Shown one piece after another: positions 34,250 through 43,062 of a stretch of DNA of 64,000 nucleotides. The first letter of the stretch is position 1. Each line of letters begins with the position of its first letter. Source of the DNA: CAWUFC02 sp963921335 (GTDB taxonomy: Bacteria > Pseudomonadota > Gammaproteobacteria > Pseudomonadales > Halieaceae); the NCBI GenBank assembly GCA_963921335.3, contig CAWUFC020000002.1, forward strand, positions 1,426,001 through 1,490,000. Reading direction: 5' to 3'. The translations under genes were made by a program, and so were the position numbers. The notes under the pieces are model-generated. The model searched no databases and was not told where the DNA came from. It saw only the letters and a program-made list of their open reading frames with translations.

Positions 34250-35167
34250 TTACCAGCGCGCGCGGTAACCCCGGGTATCGACATGCACGAAGCCATGGTG
34301 ACGACTTGTGGCTTTGTATAGACCCATGCCCCCCTGATAGCCCGCTGCAGAACGCGATTCGCGATAGGATTCGAGCAGATCGAAGAACTGTCGTACATCT
34401 GTTGCAGTCGTCTGACCATCCCCGTCCATATCATCCATGCGACCATCGCCATCAACGTCGAGATAGATGTCTGCGGCATCACCGTAGACGTGCCGGCTGT
34501 ACTTCACGTTACCAATGGATTTGTTATACCAGGGCGTGCGGTAAGCAGAGATAAAGCCAAACGTCTGCGCCGGGTAACCGGCACGATTGACCGCGCCCAG
34601 CAAATCTTCCAGCAGATACAGCAGCTTTTCCCGCAGCACGACAAATTTGGGATAAGCGGAAGCCTGCTTGCAAAGAAACTGTCGCAGTGTGAAGTGCGGT
34701 GTCAGCTGAATATCGAGCATATCCTCACTCACACCGACAAATCCCTGGGGCAGTGGGTAGTACTGGGCTCTTTTTGGATTGGGTGCCGGGTAGACACCAA
34801 TACGATAGCCCTCCAGCCAGCCCTCTTGCACCTGATCCAGGGTATGCAGCACGAATACGTTCAGCTGGCTGGCACGGGCGCCGTCCAAACTCCTGATAGT
34901 TAGCGGGTAAAAACCGGGTTGCAGAGGTGCCTTGATATGCCAGGCCAGATCGGTGAGCGCCTGTTCAACACCTTTACCCTCAGACTCAAGGCCGGCGGGA
35001 TTGCCAACCGCTACGCTGATTTCTTCTCGCGGCTGCAGAAACACGCTAAACACCGACATCGTCACATCCAGGCCCTGCACCGACATCGCGACAGGCTCCT
35101 CGGACCAGCAGGTACTCGTCCAGGCCAGCGATACTGCCAGCAGTATACGGATCACAATGCCTGCCAT
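34250..35167 (-). CDS. M15A/YcbK-like peptidase with calcium-type insertion
   Basis: 305 residues with a signal peptide (VIRILLAVSLAWTSTCWS). The first half (about residues 25-130) is a beta-rich domain. The C-terminal half is the peptidase: HFTLRQFLCKQ, GFISAYRTPWYNKSIG, SRHVYGDAADIYLD (His and Asp metal ligands) and HHGFVHVDTRG. This is the YcbK/DUF882 class of D-Ala-D-Ala peptidases. Between these metal motifs lies DVDGDGRMDDMDGDGQTTATD, split by one residue, which looks like two EF-hand or dockerin loops. It overlaps the LdtD gene by 16 bases, as the ycbB-ycbK pair is arranged in enterobacteria. Confidence 0.88.
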   Translation of the reverse strand: MAGIVIRILLAVSLAWTSTCWSEEPVAMSVQGLDVTMSVFSVFLQPREEISVAVGNPAGLESEGKGVEQALTDLAWHIKAPLQPGFYPLTIRSLDGARASQLNVFVLHTLDQVQEGWLEGYRIGVYPAPNPKRAQYYPLPQGFVGVSEDMLDIQLTPHFTLRQFLCKQASAYPKFVVLREKLLYLLEDLLGAVNRAGYPAQTFGFISAYRTPWYNKSIGNVKYSRHVYGDAADIYLDVDGDGRMDDMDGDGQTTATDVRQFFDLLESYRESRSAAGYQGGMGLYKATSRHHGFVHVDTRGYRARW

Positions 35168-36774
35168 TTCGGGGCTGCATCCAGCCGCCTCAGTACACGA
35201 TCATCCCGCTGATACACATCGGGATGAAAACGCACCCTGCCATGACGGCGGGAGGGACTGGCGGTCCAGTACATCAACAATACATCGATCGGATTGTCGA
35301 GGTAGACGTTACGCAGGGCTCGTGTATCCACTGTCTGCAGCACCTGCTCAGCGCTCCACTGCTGATCGTCATCGAGCAAGCGACGGGCAAATTCGAAGGG
35401 ATCCTTAACCCGAATACATCCAGCGCTAAAGGCGCGGTCGGTGCGCTTGAACAACTCCCTGCCCGGCGTGTCGTGCAGGTAGATGGCATGACGATTGGGA
35501 AACATAAACTTTACCTGACCCAGGGCATTGTGAGTGCCAGGCTGCTGCACAACCCGGTAAGGAAAACGCCACCGGTTTGCGCCATCCCAGTTGATGTCCT
35601 CAGCGCTTACTTCCCTGCCATCACGGTCGTAGAAACGAAAATCATTGTTCACCGCGTACTCCGGGTCGCTGGCAAACTTGCCATACAAACTGCGACCAAT
35701 AATGCTTCGCGGCACTGTCCAGGTTGGATTGAACACCAGGTACTTGATACGGGCCTGAAACATGGGTGTTTCGGTGCTGACCTTGCCCACCATCACGTCG
35801 GTCTGCCAGTCCAGCTCACCGTCCTTGACCAGATAAAGCTCATAGCCAGCAATATTGACCAGCACGAAATTGCGGCTTCGATCACGCTCTACCCAACGCA
35901 GCCGATCCATGTTGATTCGAATTTTTTCGACCCTGTGCTGCCAGCTCATATTCATTGCCGCGTAGGTATTTCGGCCCACCACCCCATCCTGGTCAAGCCC
36001 GTGCAGATCCTGCAGCAGGCGAACGCCCGCATCCAGCTCCTGGTCAAATAACTCGGGCACTTCGGGAATCCCGGATGCATGCATGCCAAGTTCATGTAAG
36101 CGCGCCCGAATCTGCGGAACAACGGCGTGAGTATCGCCCTGCCTCAGCACCTGGCCTGCCGGTACTGGCATAAACTCTCCCGTCGCCTCCAGGTCGCGGT
36201 ATCGGCGCAGCTCTGCCTGTAACAATCTGTAGAACGGACTATCCAGCTCATAACTGCGAATCGTTTGCATCAGTTGCCCGCCGGCGATGGCGGTATTCAA
36301 GCCGGTGACAACCTGCTCGGGCTCCACAGTGACCCTGCTGTAGTTCCAGGCAAATTCCAATGGCTCAGGGTTAACCTTGCCCTCCAGCAAGTGGCGCACG
36401 TACAGCAACACGCCGTCGGTGAGCATCACATCAAAAATGGCCCGCGTTCGTGGCGAGTGGTTGTCCAACCAGCTATCCAGTCTGCTCTCAAGTTGCGGCA
36501 CATGATAGTCGGCCGGATTGAGGCCATGCTCCTCACTGCGCCTGAGCTCCTCCAACACCCCCAGGGCGAGCACTCGATCTTGCCAGGCAGGCTGGTAATC
36601 ACGGGCCTGGTAAAACAGGTGGATGATTTCGTCAGTCACCACTTCAACCGGCAGGAAGTCGGTATCCTCGCCACTGAGAATACCGTCACTGATATCGCGA
36701 ATTTCAGTCTCAATCGGATTGGCTTGCAGCGTCAGGCTGAACAGCAAACACAGTAGGGCGACATGGATGCGCAT
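35152..36774 (-). CDS. ldtD: L,D-transpeptidase, LdtD/YcbB type
   Basis: 540 residues from ATG 36774, with a signal peptide (MRIHVALLCLLFSLTLQA) and a good GAGGGGG site. The N-terminal region (HGLNPADYH) and a peptidoglycan-binding repeat (LLQDLHGLDQDGVVGRNTY) precede the YkuD domain. The catalytic block is YLHDTPGRELF then FSAGCIRVKDPFEFA, with the active Cys. It should make 3-3 cross-links in the periplasm. The two-gene unit with a YcbK-like peptidase supports the assignment. Confidence 0.93.
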   Translation of the reverse strand: MRIHVALLCLLFSLTLQANPIETEIRDISDGILSGEDTDFLPVEVVTDEIIHLFYQARDYQPAWQDRVLALGVLEELRRSEEHGLNPADYHVPQLESRLDSWLDNHSPRTRAIFDVMLTDGVLLYVRHLLEGKVNPEPLEFAWNYSRVTVEPEQVVTGLNTAIAGGQLMQTIRSYELDSPFYRLLQAELRRYRDLEATGEFMPVPAGQVLRQGDTHAVVPQIRARLHELGMHASGIPEVPELFDQELDAGVRLLQDLHGLDQDGVVGRNTYAAMNMSWQHRVEKIRINMDRLRWVERDRSRNFVLVNIAGYELYLVKDGELDWQTDVMVGKVSTETPMFQARIKYLVFNPTWTVPRSIIGRSLYGKFASDPEYAVNNDFRFYDRDGREVSAEDINWDGANRWRFPYRVVQQPGTHNALGQVKFMFPNRHAIYLHDTPGRELFKRTDRAFSAGCIRVKDPFEFARRLLDDDQQWSAEQVLQTVDTRALRNVYLDNPIDVLLMYWTASPSRRHGRVRFHPDVYQRDDRVLRRLDAAPKWQAL

Positions 36775-36818
36775 AAGATTTCCCCCTCGCCTGTGCAGCT
36801 TAGACGGGAGCAAGTGAT

Positions 36819-37640
36819 TTACAAGCCGAAGCGCTCCCGCAAAAACCGGGCGATACCATCTTCATCGTGATGACCAATCACCGCGGTGGCAGCAGCCTTG
36901 ACCGGCTCTTTGGCATTGTTGGGTGCATAGCACTCATCAGCAACAGCGAACATGCTCAGGTCGTTGTCGCTATCGCCAAAACACAGCAGGCGCTGGGCCT
37001 TGAGCAGGCGCTTCAATTCAAGCACCGCGCCACCCTTGCTGGCCTCGGTATGGTGAATGTCGATCCAGCGCAGGTTCATGCCCTCGAGGGCATCACCGGC
37101 GTAAGCCACCAGGTGTGGTTCATCAGCGATCAGGGCCTCCACGGCGCGAATGCGTGCCGGTTCTCCCAGGGCGCTGATATTGGTGACCTGCGCATCCGCA
37201 GGTAATTCAGAGACAGGCGAGACAAAGGCCTCACCGCGGCCGGCAAAGTCTTCTGCCAAGCGCTCTTCAACGTCATTGAGCAGTGGTGTGTGATAGATGC
37301 CATGGCGATTCCCCGGCTCCAGGGTAAAGATAAACGGCGTCACCTTCTGGGCCAGTATGGCCGTCAGCACATGCTCGATCTCATCCAGCTCCAGGTAATT
37401 CTCCAGCATGTATTCCGCTGTGCCGGGGTGCCAGATCATCACGCCATTTTTGAAAATCTGCGGGAGTTCAAAACCCGCACCTTCAATCACGGCGCGAGCA
37501 GAGTGCAGGGTTCGACCTGTGGCTACGGTGTAGGCAATACCGCGCTCATTGAGAGCTTCCAGGGTGTCCCGGGTATAGACGGATATTTCACCTTTCTTGT
37601 TGAGAAGGGTCCCGTCCAAATCAAAGGTAATGAGTTCCAT
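36819..37640 (-). CDS. HAD-superfamily phosphatase, Cof/YidA type (IIB)
   Basis: 273 residues. ITFDLDGTLLNKKGEIS (nucleophile Asp), VATGRTLHSAR (motif II), KGGAVLELK (motif III Lys) and CFGDSDNDLSMFAVAD (motif IV) are all in order, with the IIB cap between motifs II and III. It probably dephosphorylates a sugar phosphate or similar small metabolite in the cytosol. It is transcribed away from the small membrane-protein gene; the gap is 34 bases. Confidence 0.93.
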   Translation of the reverse strand: MELITFDLDGTLLNKKGEISVYTRDTLEALNERGIAYTVATGRTLHSARAVIEGAGFELPQIFKNGVMIWHPGTAEYMLENYLELDEIEHVLTAILAQKVTPFIFTLEPGNRHGIYHTPLLNDVEERLAEDFAGRGEAFVSPVSELPADAQVTNISALGEPARIRAVEALIADEPHLVAYAGDALEGMNLRWIDIHHTEASKGGAVLELKRLLKAQRLLCFGDSDNDLSMFAVADECYAPNNAKEPVKAAATAVIGHHDEDGIARFLRERFGL

Positions 37641-37662
37641 GCCCCATAGTATCGATTATGGC

Positions 37663-37668
37663 TATAAT
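37663..37668 (+). promoter_or_regulatory. -10 element TATAAT upstream of small membrane protein
   Basis: A perfect TATAAT lies at 37663-37668. Its usual start of transcription, six to seven bases on, would be at or next to the ATG at 37675. No convincing -35 box is present at the right distance (around 37640-37645), and no ribosome-binding site lies before the ATG. A leaderless mRNA is therefore possible. Confidence 0.45.
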
Positions 37669-37674
37669 CAGGCC

Positions 37675-37851
37675 ATGCTTGGTATTGTGGAAAAGTTGGT
37701 CAAGCTTGGGCCTGTATTCTTCGGACTGCTGGTCTTTGCACCCATGTGGGCTGCTGCACTCGAGGCGGCAGACATCCAGCTACTGAACACCACCCCCAAC
37801 CTGCCCCTGCTTATGATCATTGGCGGCATCTGGGGCGCGATCGCAATGTGA
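37675..37851 (+). CDS. Small membrane protein of unknown function
   Basis: 58 residues from ATG 37675, with two hydrophobic stretches (GPVFFGLLVFAPMWAAAL and LLMIIGGIWGAIAM) split by a short polar loop. No family is recognised. Its TGA overlaps the GTG of the desaturase gene by four bases (GTGA), which suggests that both are translated together and supports that this is a true gene. A role with the desaturase in the membrane is possible but not shown. Confidence 0.68.
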   Translation: MLGIVEKLVKLGPVFFGLLVFAPMWAAALEAADIQLLNTTPNLPLLMIIGGIWGAIAM

Positions 37852-38699
37852 CGGAGGCGCTGGTTTTGAGTCTCGAGCAGGAGCAACAAATTGCCCGCAA
37901 ATACATTGGTAAGTTCCCCTGGTTGATGGTGTGCTGGGGCCTGGGCGGATTCACGCTATACGTCGCCCTGTGGCCACTGGTCAGTATGGAAATCATGCCC
38001 ATGTGGCTGGGCTTCGTGCTGGCGACCCTGGTCATGAGTGCCTGCTATTTACCAACCCACGAAGCACAGCATGGCAATATCGGTCGGCCCGGCAGCAAAA
38101 CCCGATGGCTCAATGAACTGGTCGGACACCTGTCGGTTGCACCCTGGTTCTTCCCCTATCGCCTGCACCGGGCTATTCACCTTAAACATCACGCCCACAC
38201 CAATAATGACGAAAAAGACCCGGACATCTATATTCGCGCCGACAATGTCTGGGGCGCGATCTACGAGGCCTGGCTGAGTAACCAGCCGGGGCGCAACAAT
38301 GGCATGAAAGACGGGGTGCTGGATGACACCCCCAACCGCAATAAGCTGTTTATAGAGGCGCTGATCATTGGCCGCGTCGGCTGGCTGTTGGTGGTCATAG
38401 CCTGCTGGACTGGTTTTGCCCTGGAGGTACTGGTGCTGTGGTGGCTGCCGAGAGTCATCTCGCGTATCTACACTGCAGTCACCCTGTCATGGGCACCCCA
38501 TCATCCCATGCGGGAAACCGGCCGCTATCGCGATACGCGCGGCTGGAAATCCCCGGTTGGAACAGTCCTGTCCTCGGGCATGGAGTATCACATCGTACAC
38601 CACCTGTTTCCCGCGATACCGCTGAACAAAACGCCGGCCGCTTATCGAGAGCTAAAACCACTGCTCGAGGCCGAGGGCGCGTCCCTCAACAATCTGTAA
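37848..38699 (+). CDS. Membrane fatty-acid desaturase family protein
   Basis: 283 residues from GTG 37848. The three histidine boxes are present: HEAQHGN near residue 65, HLKHHAHTN near residue 108 and EYHIVHHLFPAIP near residue 250, with membrane helices between (LMVCWGLGGFTLYVALWPL, VGWLLVVIACWTGFALEVL). This is the di-iron FA_desaturase fold, which covers acyl desaturases and carotenoid hydroxylases or ketolases. HxxxH, HxxxHH and HxxHH spacing fits a desaturase or hydroxylase. A patatin-type lipase gene follows by two bases. Confidence 0.86.
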   Translation: MTEALVLSLEQEQQIARKYIGKFPWLMVCWGLGGFTLYVALWPLVSMEIMPMWLGFVLATLVMSACYLPTHEAQHGNIGRPGSKTRWLNELVGHLSVAPWFFPYRLHRAIHLKHHAHTNNDEKDPDIYIRADNVWGAIYEAWLSNQPGRNNGMKDGVLDDTPNRNKLFIEALIIGRVGWLLVVIACWTGFALEVLVLWWLPRVISRIYTAVTLSWAPHHPMRETGRYRDTRGWKSPVGTVLSSGMEYHIVHHLFPAIPLNKTPAAYRELKPLLEAEGASLNNL

Positions 38700-38701
38700 G
38701 C

Positions 38702-39853
38702 ATGAAGAACGCCCTGATTCTCTCCGGGGGCGGTGCCCGGGCCGCCTACCAGGTAGGCGTGCTGAAAGCAGTGGCAGAGTTATTACCCGAGGGTACCCAC
38801 AACCCTTTCCCTATTATCTGTGGCACCTCAGCGGGTGCCATTAACGCCGTCACCCTGGCGGCCTACGAAGGCAGCTTCAGGGACGCAGTCACCAAGCTGG
38901 AAGACATCTGGGGCAACCTGGAACCCGGGCAGATCTACCGCTACGGCTGGCTGGAGATGGTGTGGGGCCTGCTTCGCTTCGGCAGCTCATTCCTGAATCG
39001 GGGTGTTGGCTTAGGTCGACCTATTTCCCTACTCAACAACGAGCCGCTCAGAGCATTAATAAAACGCACAGTGGATTTCAAAAATATTGACCGATCCCTG
39101 GCGCGCGGTGACCTGGAAGCAGTCAGCATTACCGCTATGAGTTACAACTCCGGTCACTCAGTCAGCTTCTTCCAGGCACCGCCACATATGCTCGAATGGG
39201 AGCGGCACCGACGCAAGGGTCGCAGAACGCTGCTGGCTGTCGATCATCTCATGGCGTCCTCTGCCATTCCCGCTATATTCCCGACCGCCAAAATTGAGTA
39301 TGAGTACTATGGCGACGGCGCCCTGCGCCAGCTGGCCCCAATCAGCCCAGCCCTGCACCTCGGTGCAGATCAGGTCTTTATTATTGGTGTGAGCGGCAAT
39401 CGGGAACAGTCCCAGGACAATCGCCGCAAGCGCGATCGCCACTCACCCTCTATGGGGCAGATTATCGGCCACATGTTCAACAGCGCCTTCGTCGACAGCC
39501 TTGAAGGCGACATCGAACGCCTCGAACGCATTAACCGTCTGATTGAAAAGCTGCCCGAATCCGAACGGCACGATGAAGAGCTGGGACTCAAGCCAATTAA
39601 CAGCCTGGTGGTATCACCGACCCAGGCCATCGATCGTCTGGCCGGGCAAAATATCTGTCATCTGCCCGCCAGCCTGAAATTCTTTCTACGCGCCACCGGC
39701 GCTACGGCCAAAACCGGCGGCGCCACAGCAGCCAGCTATCTGCTGTTTGCCAAACCCTTTACCGAAGAGCTGATCGCCCTTGGCTACCGCGACGCAATGT
39801 GGGATAAAGAACGCATCCTGCCATTCTTTAATAATAAGTCAGGGCCACAATGA
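38702..39853 (+). CDS. Patatin-like phospholipase
   Basis: 383 residues from ATG 38702. ALILSGGGARAAYQVGVLKAV is the oxyanion block, GTSAGAINAV holds the nucleophile Ser43, and YYGDGALRQ holds Asp205 of the catalytic dyad (DGA instead of DGG). No signal peptide is visible. It should be a cytosolic lipid acyl hydrolase. It overlaps the DUF4956 gene by four bases and follows the desaturase gene, so the three may form a lipid operon. Confidence 0.92.
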   Translation: MKNALILSGGGARAAYQVGVLKAVAELLPEGTHNPFPIICGTSAGAINAVTLAAYEGSFRDAVTKLEDIWGNLEPGQIYRYGWLEMVWGLLRFGSSFLNRGVGLGRPISLLNNEPLRALIKRTVDFKNIDRSLARGDLEAVSITAMSYNSGHSVSFFQAPPHMLEWERHRRKGRRTLLAVDHLMASSAIPAIFPTAKIEYEYYGDGALRQLAPISPALHLGADQVFIIGVSGNREQSQDNRRKRDRHSPSMGQIIGHMFNSAFVDSLEGDIERLERINRLIEKLPESERHDEELGLKPINSLVVSPTQAIDRLAGQNICHLPASLKFFLRATGATAKTGGATAASYLLFAKPFTEELIALGYRDAMWDKERILPFFNNKSGPQ

Positions 39854-40596
39854 CCGATTCCGCGCCAGGCGCCATTCCGAGCAAGTCTTTCCTGTATCGC
39901 CTGTTATTACGGGTCACGGTGTATTACGCAGCGCTGGCTCTGCTGATCGGCGTATTGGCGCTCGCGCTGCCCAACATTGTGTCTTATGTACCTATAGGCG
40001 GCGTCGGCGAGCTGTCTGGCAGCACCGATCAGGCAGCCCGAGAGCTGGAGGACGCTCTTCTCAACGACTATCTCGAGGAGTACACCGAGACTGCCCAGGC
40101 CCGGCAGGCGGCTAATGGCGATTTCTTATTCGCCGATGCGTTGAGCCTGTTCATCGCCATGCTTGGCACGCTGCTGCTGATGTTGCCAGTATCCTGGGTG
40201 CTCAAGGGCATCCATCGCGATGGTGTGCACGATCAGTCCCTCGATGAAACTACGCTGGTATTACCGGCGGTCGTGGCCGGGATTGTACTGATTGTGCAAC
40301 ACAGCCTGGCACTGGCTTTCAGTCTCGCAGGCATCGTCGCCGGAGTGCAGTTTCGCCGGTCGCTTAGTGATACCTTCGACACCTTGTTTATCTTTGTGGC
40401 CATTGCCGTGGGTATCGCAGCCGGTATTAAAGCCCTGGACATTGCAGTGGTAATGACGGTCTTCTTTAACTACGCCACCCTGCTTATCTGCATTTACGGC
40501 GATGGCCTCGAGTCGCATTACCAGGCCAACAAGAAGCGGGAGAAAGAGGCGCGCAAGGCCGCCGAGGCCAACGACAGCGACGTTAAAACAAGCTAG
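39850..40596 (+). CDS. DUF4956-like membrane protein
   Basis: 248 residues with about five membrane segments. The block LAGIVAGVQFRRSLSDTFD followed by TLFIFVAIAVGIAAGIKAL matches the conserved core of the DUF4956 family, membrane proteins often found beside CotH or VTC-type genes. The C-terminus is highly charged (KKREKEARKAAEAND). A CotH-like gene converges on its end: the TAG stops share CTAG at 40593-40596. Function unknown. Confidence 0.75.
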   Translation: MTDSAPGAIPSKSFLYRLLLRVTVYYAALALLIGVLALALPNIVSYVPIGGVGELSGSTDQAARELEDALLNDYLEEYTETAQARQAANGDFLFADALSLFIAMLGTLLLMLPVSWVLKGIHRDGVHDQSLDETTLVLPAVVAGIVLIVQHSLALAFSLAGIVAGVQFRRSLSDTFDTLFIFVAIAVGIAAGIKALDIAVVMTVFFNYATLLICIYGDGLESHYQANKKREKEARKAAEANDSDVKTS

Positions 40597-41675
40597 ATCT
40601 CAGCCGCCATCTTGTCGGTGATCACCTCGCCCCGACAGCGCTCGAGGATTTTCTTTTCGACCGTGCCGGGATCGTCGATCATCTTGTAGAAGTCCTCCAG
40701 ATAACCCAGTGCGCTCTTACGATAGCGGGGTGTCAGGGGCTCAAACTCCTGAAACAGGGCCATTGCCTGTTCGCGACGCGCAGACACATGCTCTATAGCA
40801 GCCATGAAGTGATGATCCTGCTTGCACCAGCCCGTGAAAAAGCGGCTTCTCACACGCTTTATCGGCAGGTTGGCCGGGGGCTCTGCGTAGGGCGCGTTGA
40901 CGATGCCGGATGAATCAAAATCATAGGGCACCGGAATCAGACCTTTATGATGGTCCTTCAAATTGATCAACTTTCCATTGTGGCAGCAATCCTCACCGCC
41001 ACGGGATCTCAGGGTGGAGTAGTCAGTATTGCCGATCATCAATTGGAACAATTCCACCAGGGCGGTCTGGCCCAGATCGTAGTCTTCGCGCAGCGGTTCA
41101 GCGAGTTTGGCCTCCTTGCGCTGGTAACGCGCGGCCATATCACCAACATCCTCAATCAGGAAATTGGTACTGATCCAGGGCTTATACTGCTGATCGGTAT
41201 CCGCATAGGACACATCCACCAGCCGTACTTTAAAGTGGTAGTCGCTAAGCAATTCAAACAGCTTGTAACTGAGGTACTCGACGTACACCAGCTGCTGGTA
41301 TTTGTCTGACCGACCGCAGGGTCCGACCATCTTCAGCTTGTTCTGACCATCGTAGACAGTGCCCGCAAGCGCCTTCTTGCGGAAATTGAGCCGCAGCGGT
41401 GGCAGGTCGCAATTAACACGCCGAAAATTGCCGCGGCTGCGCACTTTCAGATCCAGGCGCTTGATATTGCCGTCTTCAAGTTTGTAGGCCCATTTGCCGT
41501 CCATGTAGAGACGACTGTCCTGATCTTTTTGCCGAATCATCTGGTACAGGGGTGCGCTCAACACCGCGGTCAACGGCTCTTCTGCCGCGAACAGGGGGGT
41601 TACTGCCTGGGAGTGCGCCTGTATGGACAGCAGCCAGGCGCTGAACGCCATCAATATTCTTATCATGTTGTGCAT
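40593..41675 (-). CDS. Exported CotH-like protein of unknown function
   Basis: 360 residues from ATG 41675, which has GGAGG five bases upstream. The signal peptide is IRILMAFSAWLLSIQAHSQA. LDLKVRSRGNFRRVNCDLPP then RLNFRK, LVYVEYLSYKLFELLSDYHFKVRLVDV, and IPVPYDFDSSGIV resemble the CotH kinase fold, including the DFD metal motif. Full CotH assignment is uncertain because the HxDxxxxN motif is not clear. The neighbouring DUF4956 gene is a common partner of CotH-like proteins. Confidence 0.6.
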   Translation of the reverse strand: MHNMIRILMAFSAWLLSIQAHSQAVTPLFAAEEPLTAVLSAPLYQMIRQKDQDSRLYMDGKWAYKLEDGNIKRLDLKVRSRGNFRRVNCDLPPLRLNFRKKALAGTVYDGQNKLKMVGPCGRSDKYQQLVYVEYLSYKLFELLSDYHFKVRLVDVSYADTDQQYKPWISTNFLIEDVGDMAARYQRKEAKLAEPLREDYDLGQTALVELFQLMIGNTDYSTLRSRGGEDCCHNGKLINLKDHHKGLIPVPYDFDSSGIVNAPYAEPPANLPIKRVRSRFFTGWCKQDHHFMAAIEHVSARREQAMALFQEFEPLTPRYRKSALGYLEDFYKMIDDPGTVEKKILERCRGEVITDKMAAEI

Positions 41676-41820
41676 CCCTGCCTCCAATGTGTCACCACGG
41701 TTACTGCCTGACGAGGTACTCATCAGTAAAACCCAGCTGAGTTGAAAGCACCAGTTTGCAAATACTGGACCATCCCCTACAATAAACCGTCAATTCATCC
41801 GGTTTTTTAAGGCAAGCACT

Positions 41821-42996
41821 ATGAGCCGCGAACAACTCATCGAAATGGCACGGCACAATATCGCCCATGCGGAGGCAGGCACCATTGAGCAGGCTGACGA
41901 CATTGCCCGCATTCCCGCCGAGCACTACTTCGACCAGGAGCGCTGGGCGCTGGAAATGAAGCAGGTGTTCCGACGCCTGCCGCTGATGCTGGCTGCCAGC
42001 TGCGAACTGGCGGAACCTGGCGACTACAAGGCCATCGATGCGGGCGGTGTACCTGTGCTCATAAGCCGTGCCAAAGACGGTGGCATTCGCGTTTTTCTGA
42101 ATATGTGCAGCCATCGCGGCGCAGTCATTATGCAGGAGGGCTGCGGTAACACCCATCGCTTTACCTGTCCCTACCATGCCTGGAACTACAATACCGATGG
42201 CGCACTCACCGGTGTCTACAACGAGCGCGAATTTGGTGAGGTAGACCGGGAGCAAAACGGCCTCAGGCCGCTGCCAGTGCTGGAGCGGGCAGGTTTGATC
42301 TGGGTTATTCCAAATCCGGATTCCACCTTGGATATCGAGTCGTTCTTATGCGGCTACGACGATATGCTGGGGCACTTCGACTTCAGCAATTGGCACATGT
42401 TTTCCAAGCGTGAGGTCCGCGGCCCCAACTGGAAGATCGCCTACGATGGCTACCTGGATTTCTATCACTTACCGATTCTGCACAAAGATACCTTCGGCTC
42501 CGATTTCACCAGCCAGGCCCTGTATTACTCCTGGGGCCCTCACCAGCGGGTCAATGCTCCCGATATCAGTCTCAAGGATTTTATGGACCAGCCCGAACAG
42601 GACTGGCCCACGGCACCACTCATGGCCGGGGTGTGGACAATTTTTCCGCACATATCGATTGCTTCCTTCGACGGTGGTGGACGCGGCGTCATGATTTCTC
42701 AGCTATTTCCCGGGGATTCGGTGGGGGAATCCATCACTGTTCAAAACTACCTGATGGAAAATCTGCCCGCTGACGAAGAAGCCGAGAAGGCTGCTCACGA
42801 GCAGTTCGACTTTCTCAAGTTCGTGGTCGAATCCGAGGATTACGCCACCGGACTACGCCAGCAACAGGCGCTGATGACAGGTGCCCGCGAGCACGTGTTG
42901 TTCGGTCGCAATGAGGCTGGCGGGCAGAACTTTCACCAGTGGCTGGACCGGATTCTGAAGGCCTCAGACCAGGATCTTCCGGCCCTATTCCGCTAG
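41821..42996 (+). CDS. Rieske non-haem iron oxygenase, alpha subunit
   Basis: 391 residues. The Rieske centre is C96-x-H98 (MCSHRG) and C116-x2-H119 (CPYHAW). The mononuclear iron site is in YLDFYHLPILHKDTF (His216, His221). The C-terminal half is the star-like substrate domain. It should hydroxylate or demethylate an aromatic, sterol-like or quaternary amine substrate with electrons from a reductase, which is not encoded nearby. The substrate is not predictable. It is preceded by a 145-base gap that must hold its promoter. Confidence 0.93.
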   Translation: MSREQLIEMARHNIAHAEAGTIEQADDIARIPAEHYFDQERWALEMKQVFRRLPLMLAASCELAEPGDYKAIDAGGVPVLISRAKDGGIRVFLNMCSHRGAVIMQEGCGNTHRFTCPYHAWNYNTDGALTGVYNEREFGEVDREQNGLRPLPVLERAGLIWVIPNPDSTLDIESFLCGYDDMLGHFDFSNWHMFSKREVRGPNWKIAYDGYLDFYHLPILHKDTFGSDFTSQALYYSWGPHQRVNAPDISLKDFMDQPEQDWPTAPLMAGVWTIFPHISIASFDGGGRGVMISQLFPGDSVGESITVQNYLMENLPADEEAEKAAHEQFDFLKFVVESEDYATGLRQQQALMTGAREHVLFGRNEAGGQNFHQWLDRILKASDQDLPALFR

Positions 42997-43062
42997 CGCA
43001 TACTCACATGTAGAACACAGCCAGCGGTTTCACTCAGCACGGGTCTTGGCTATGCTGCGCGT

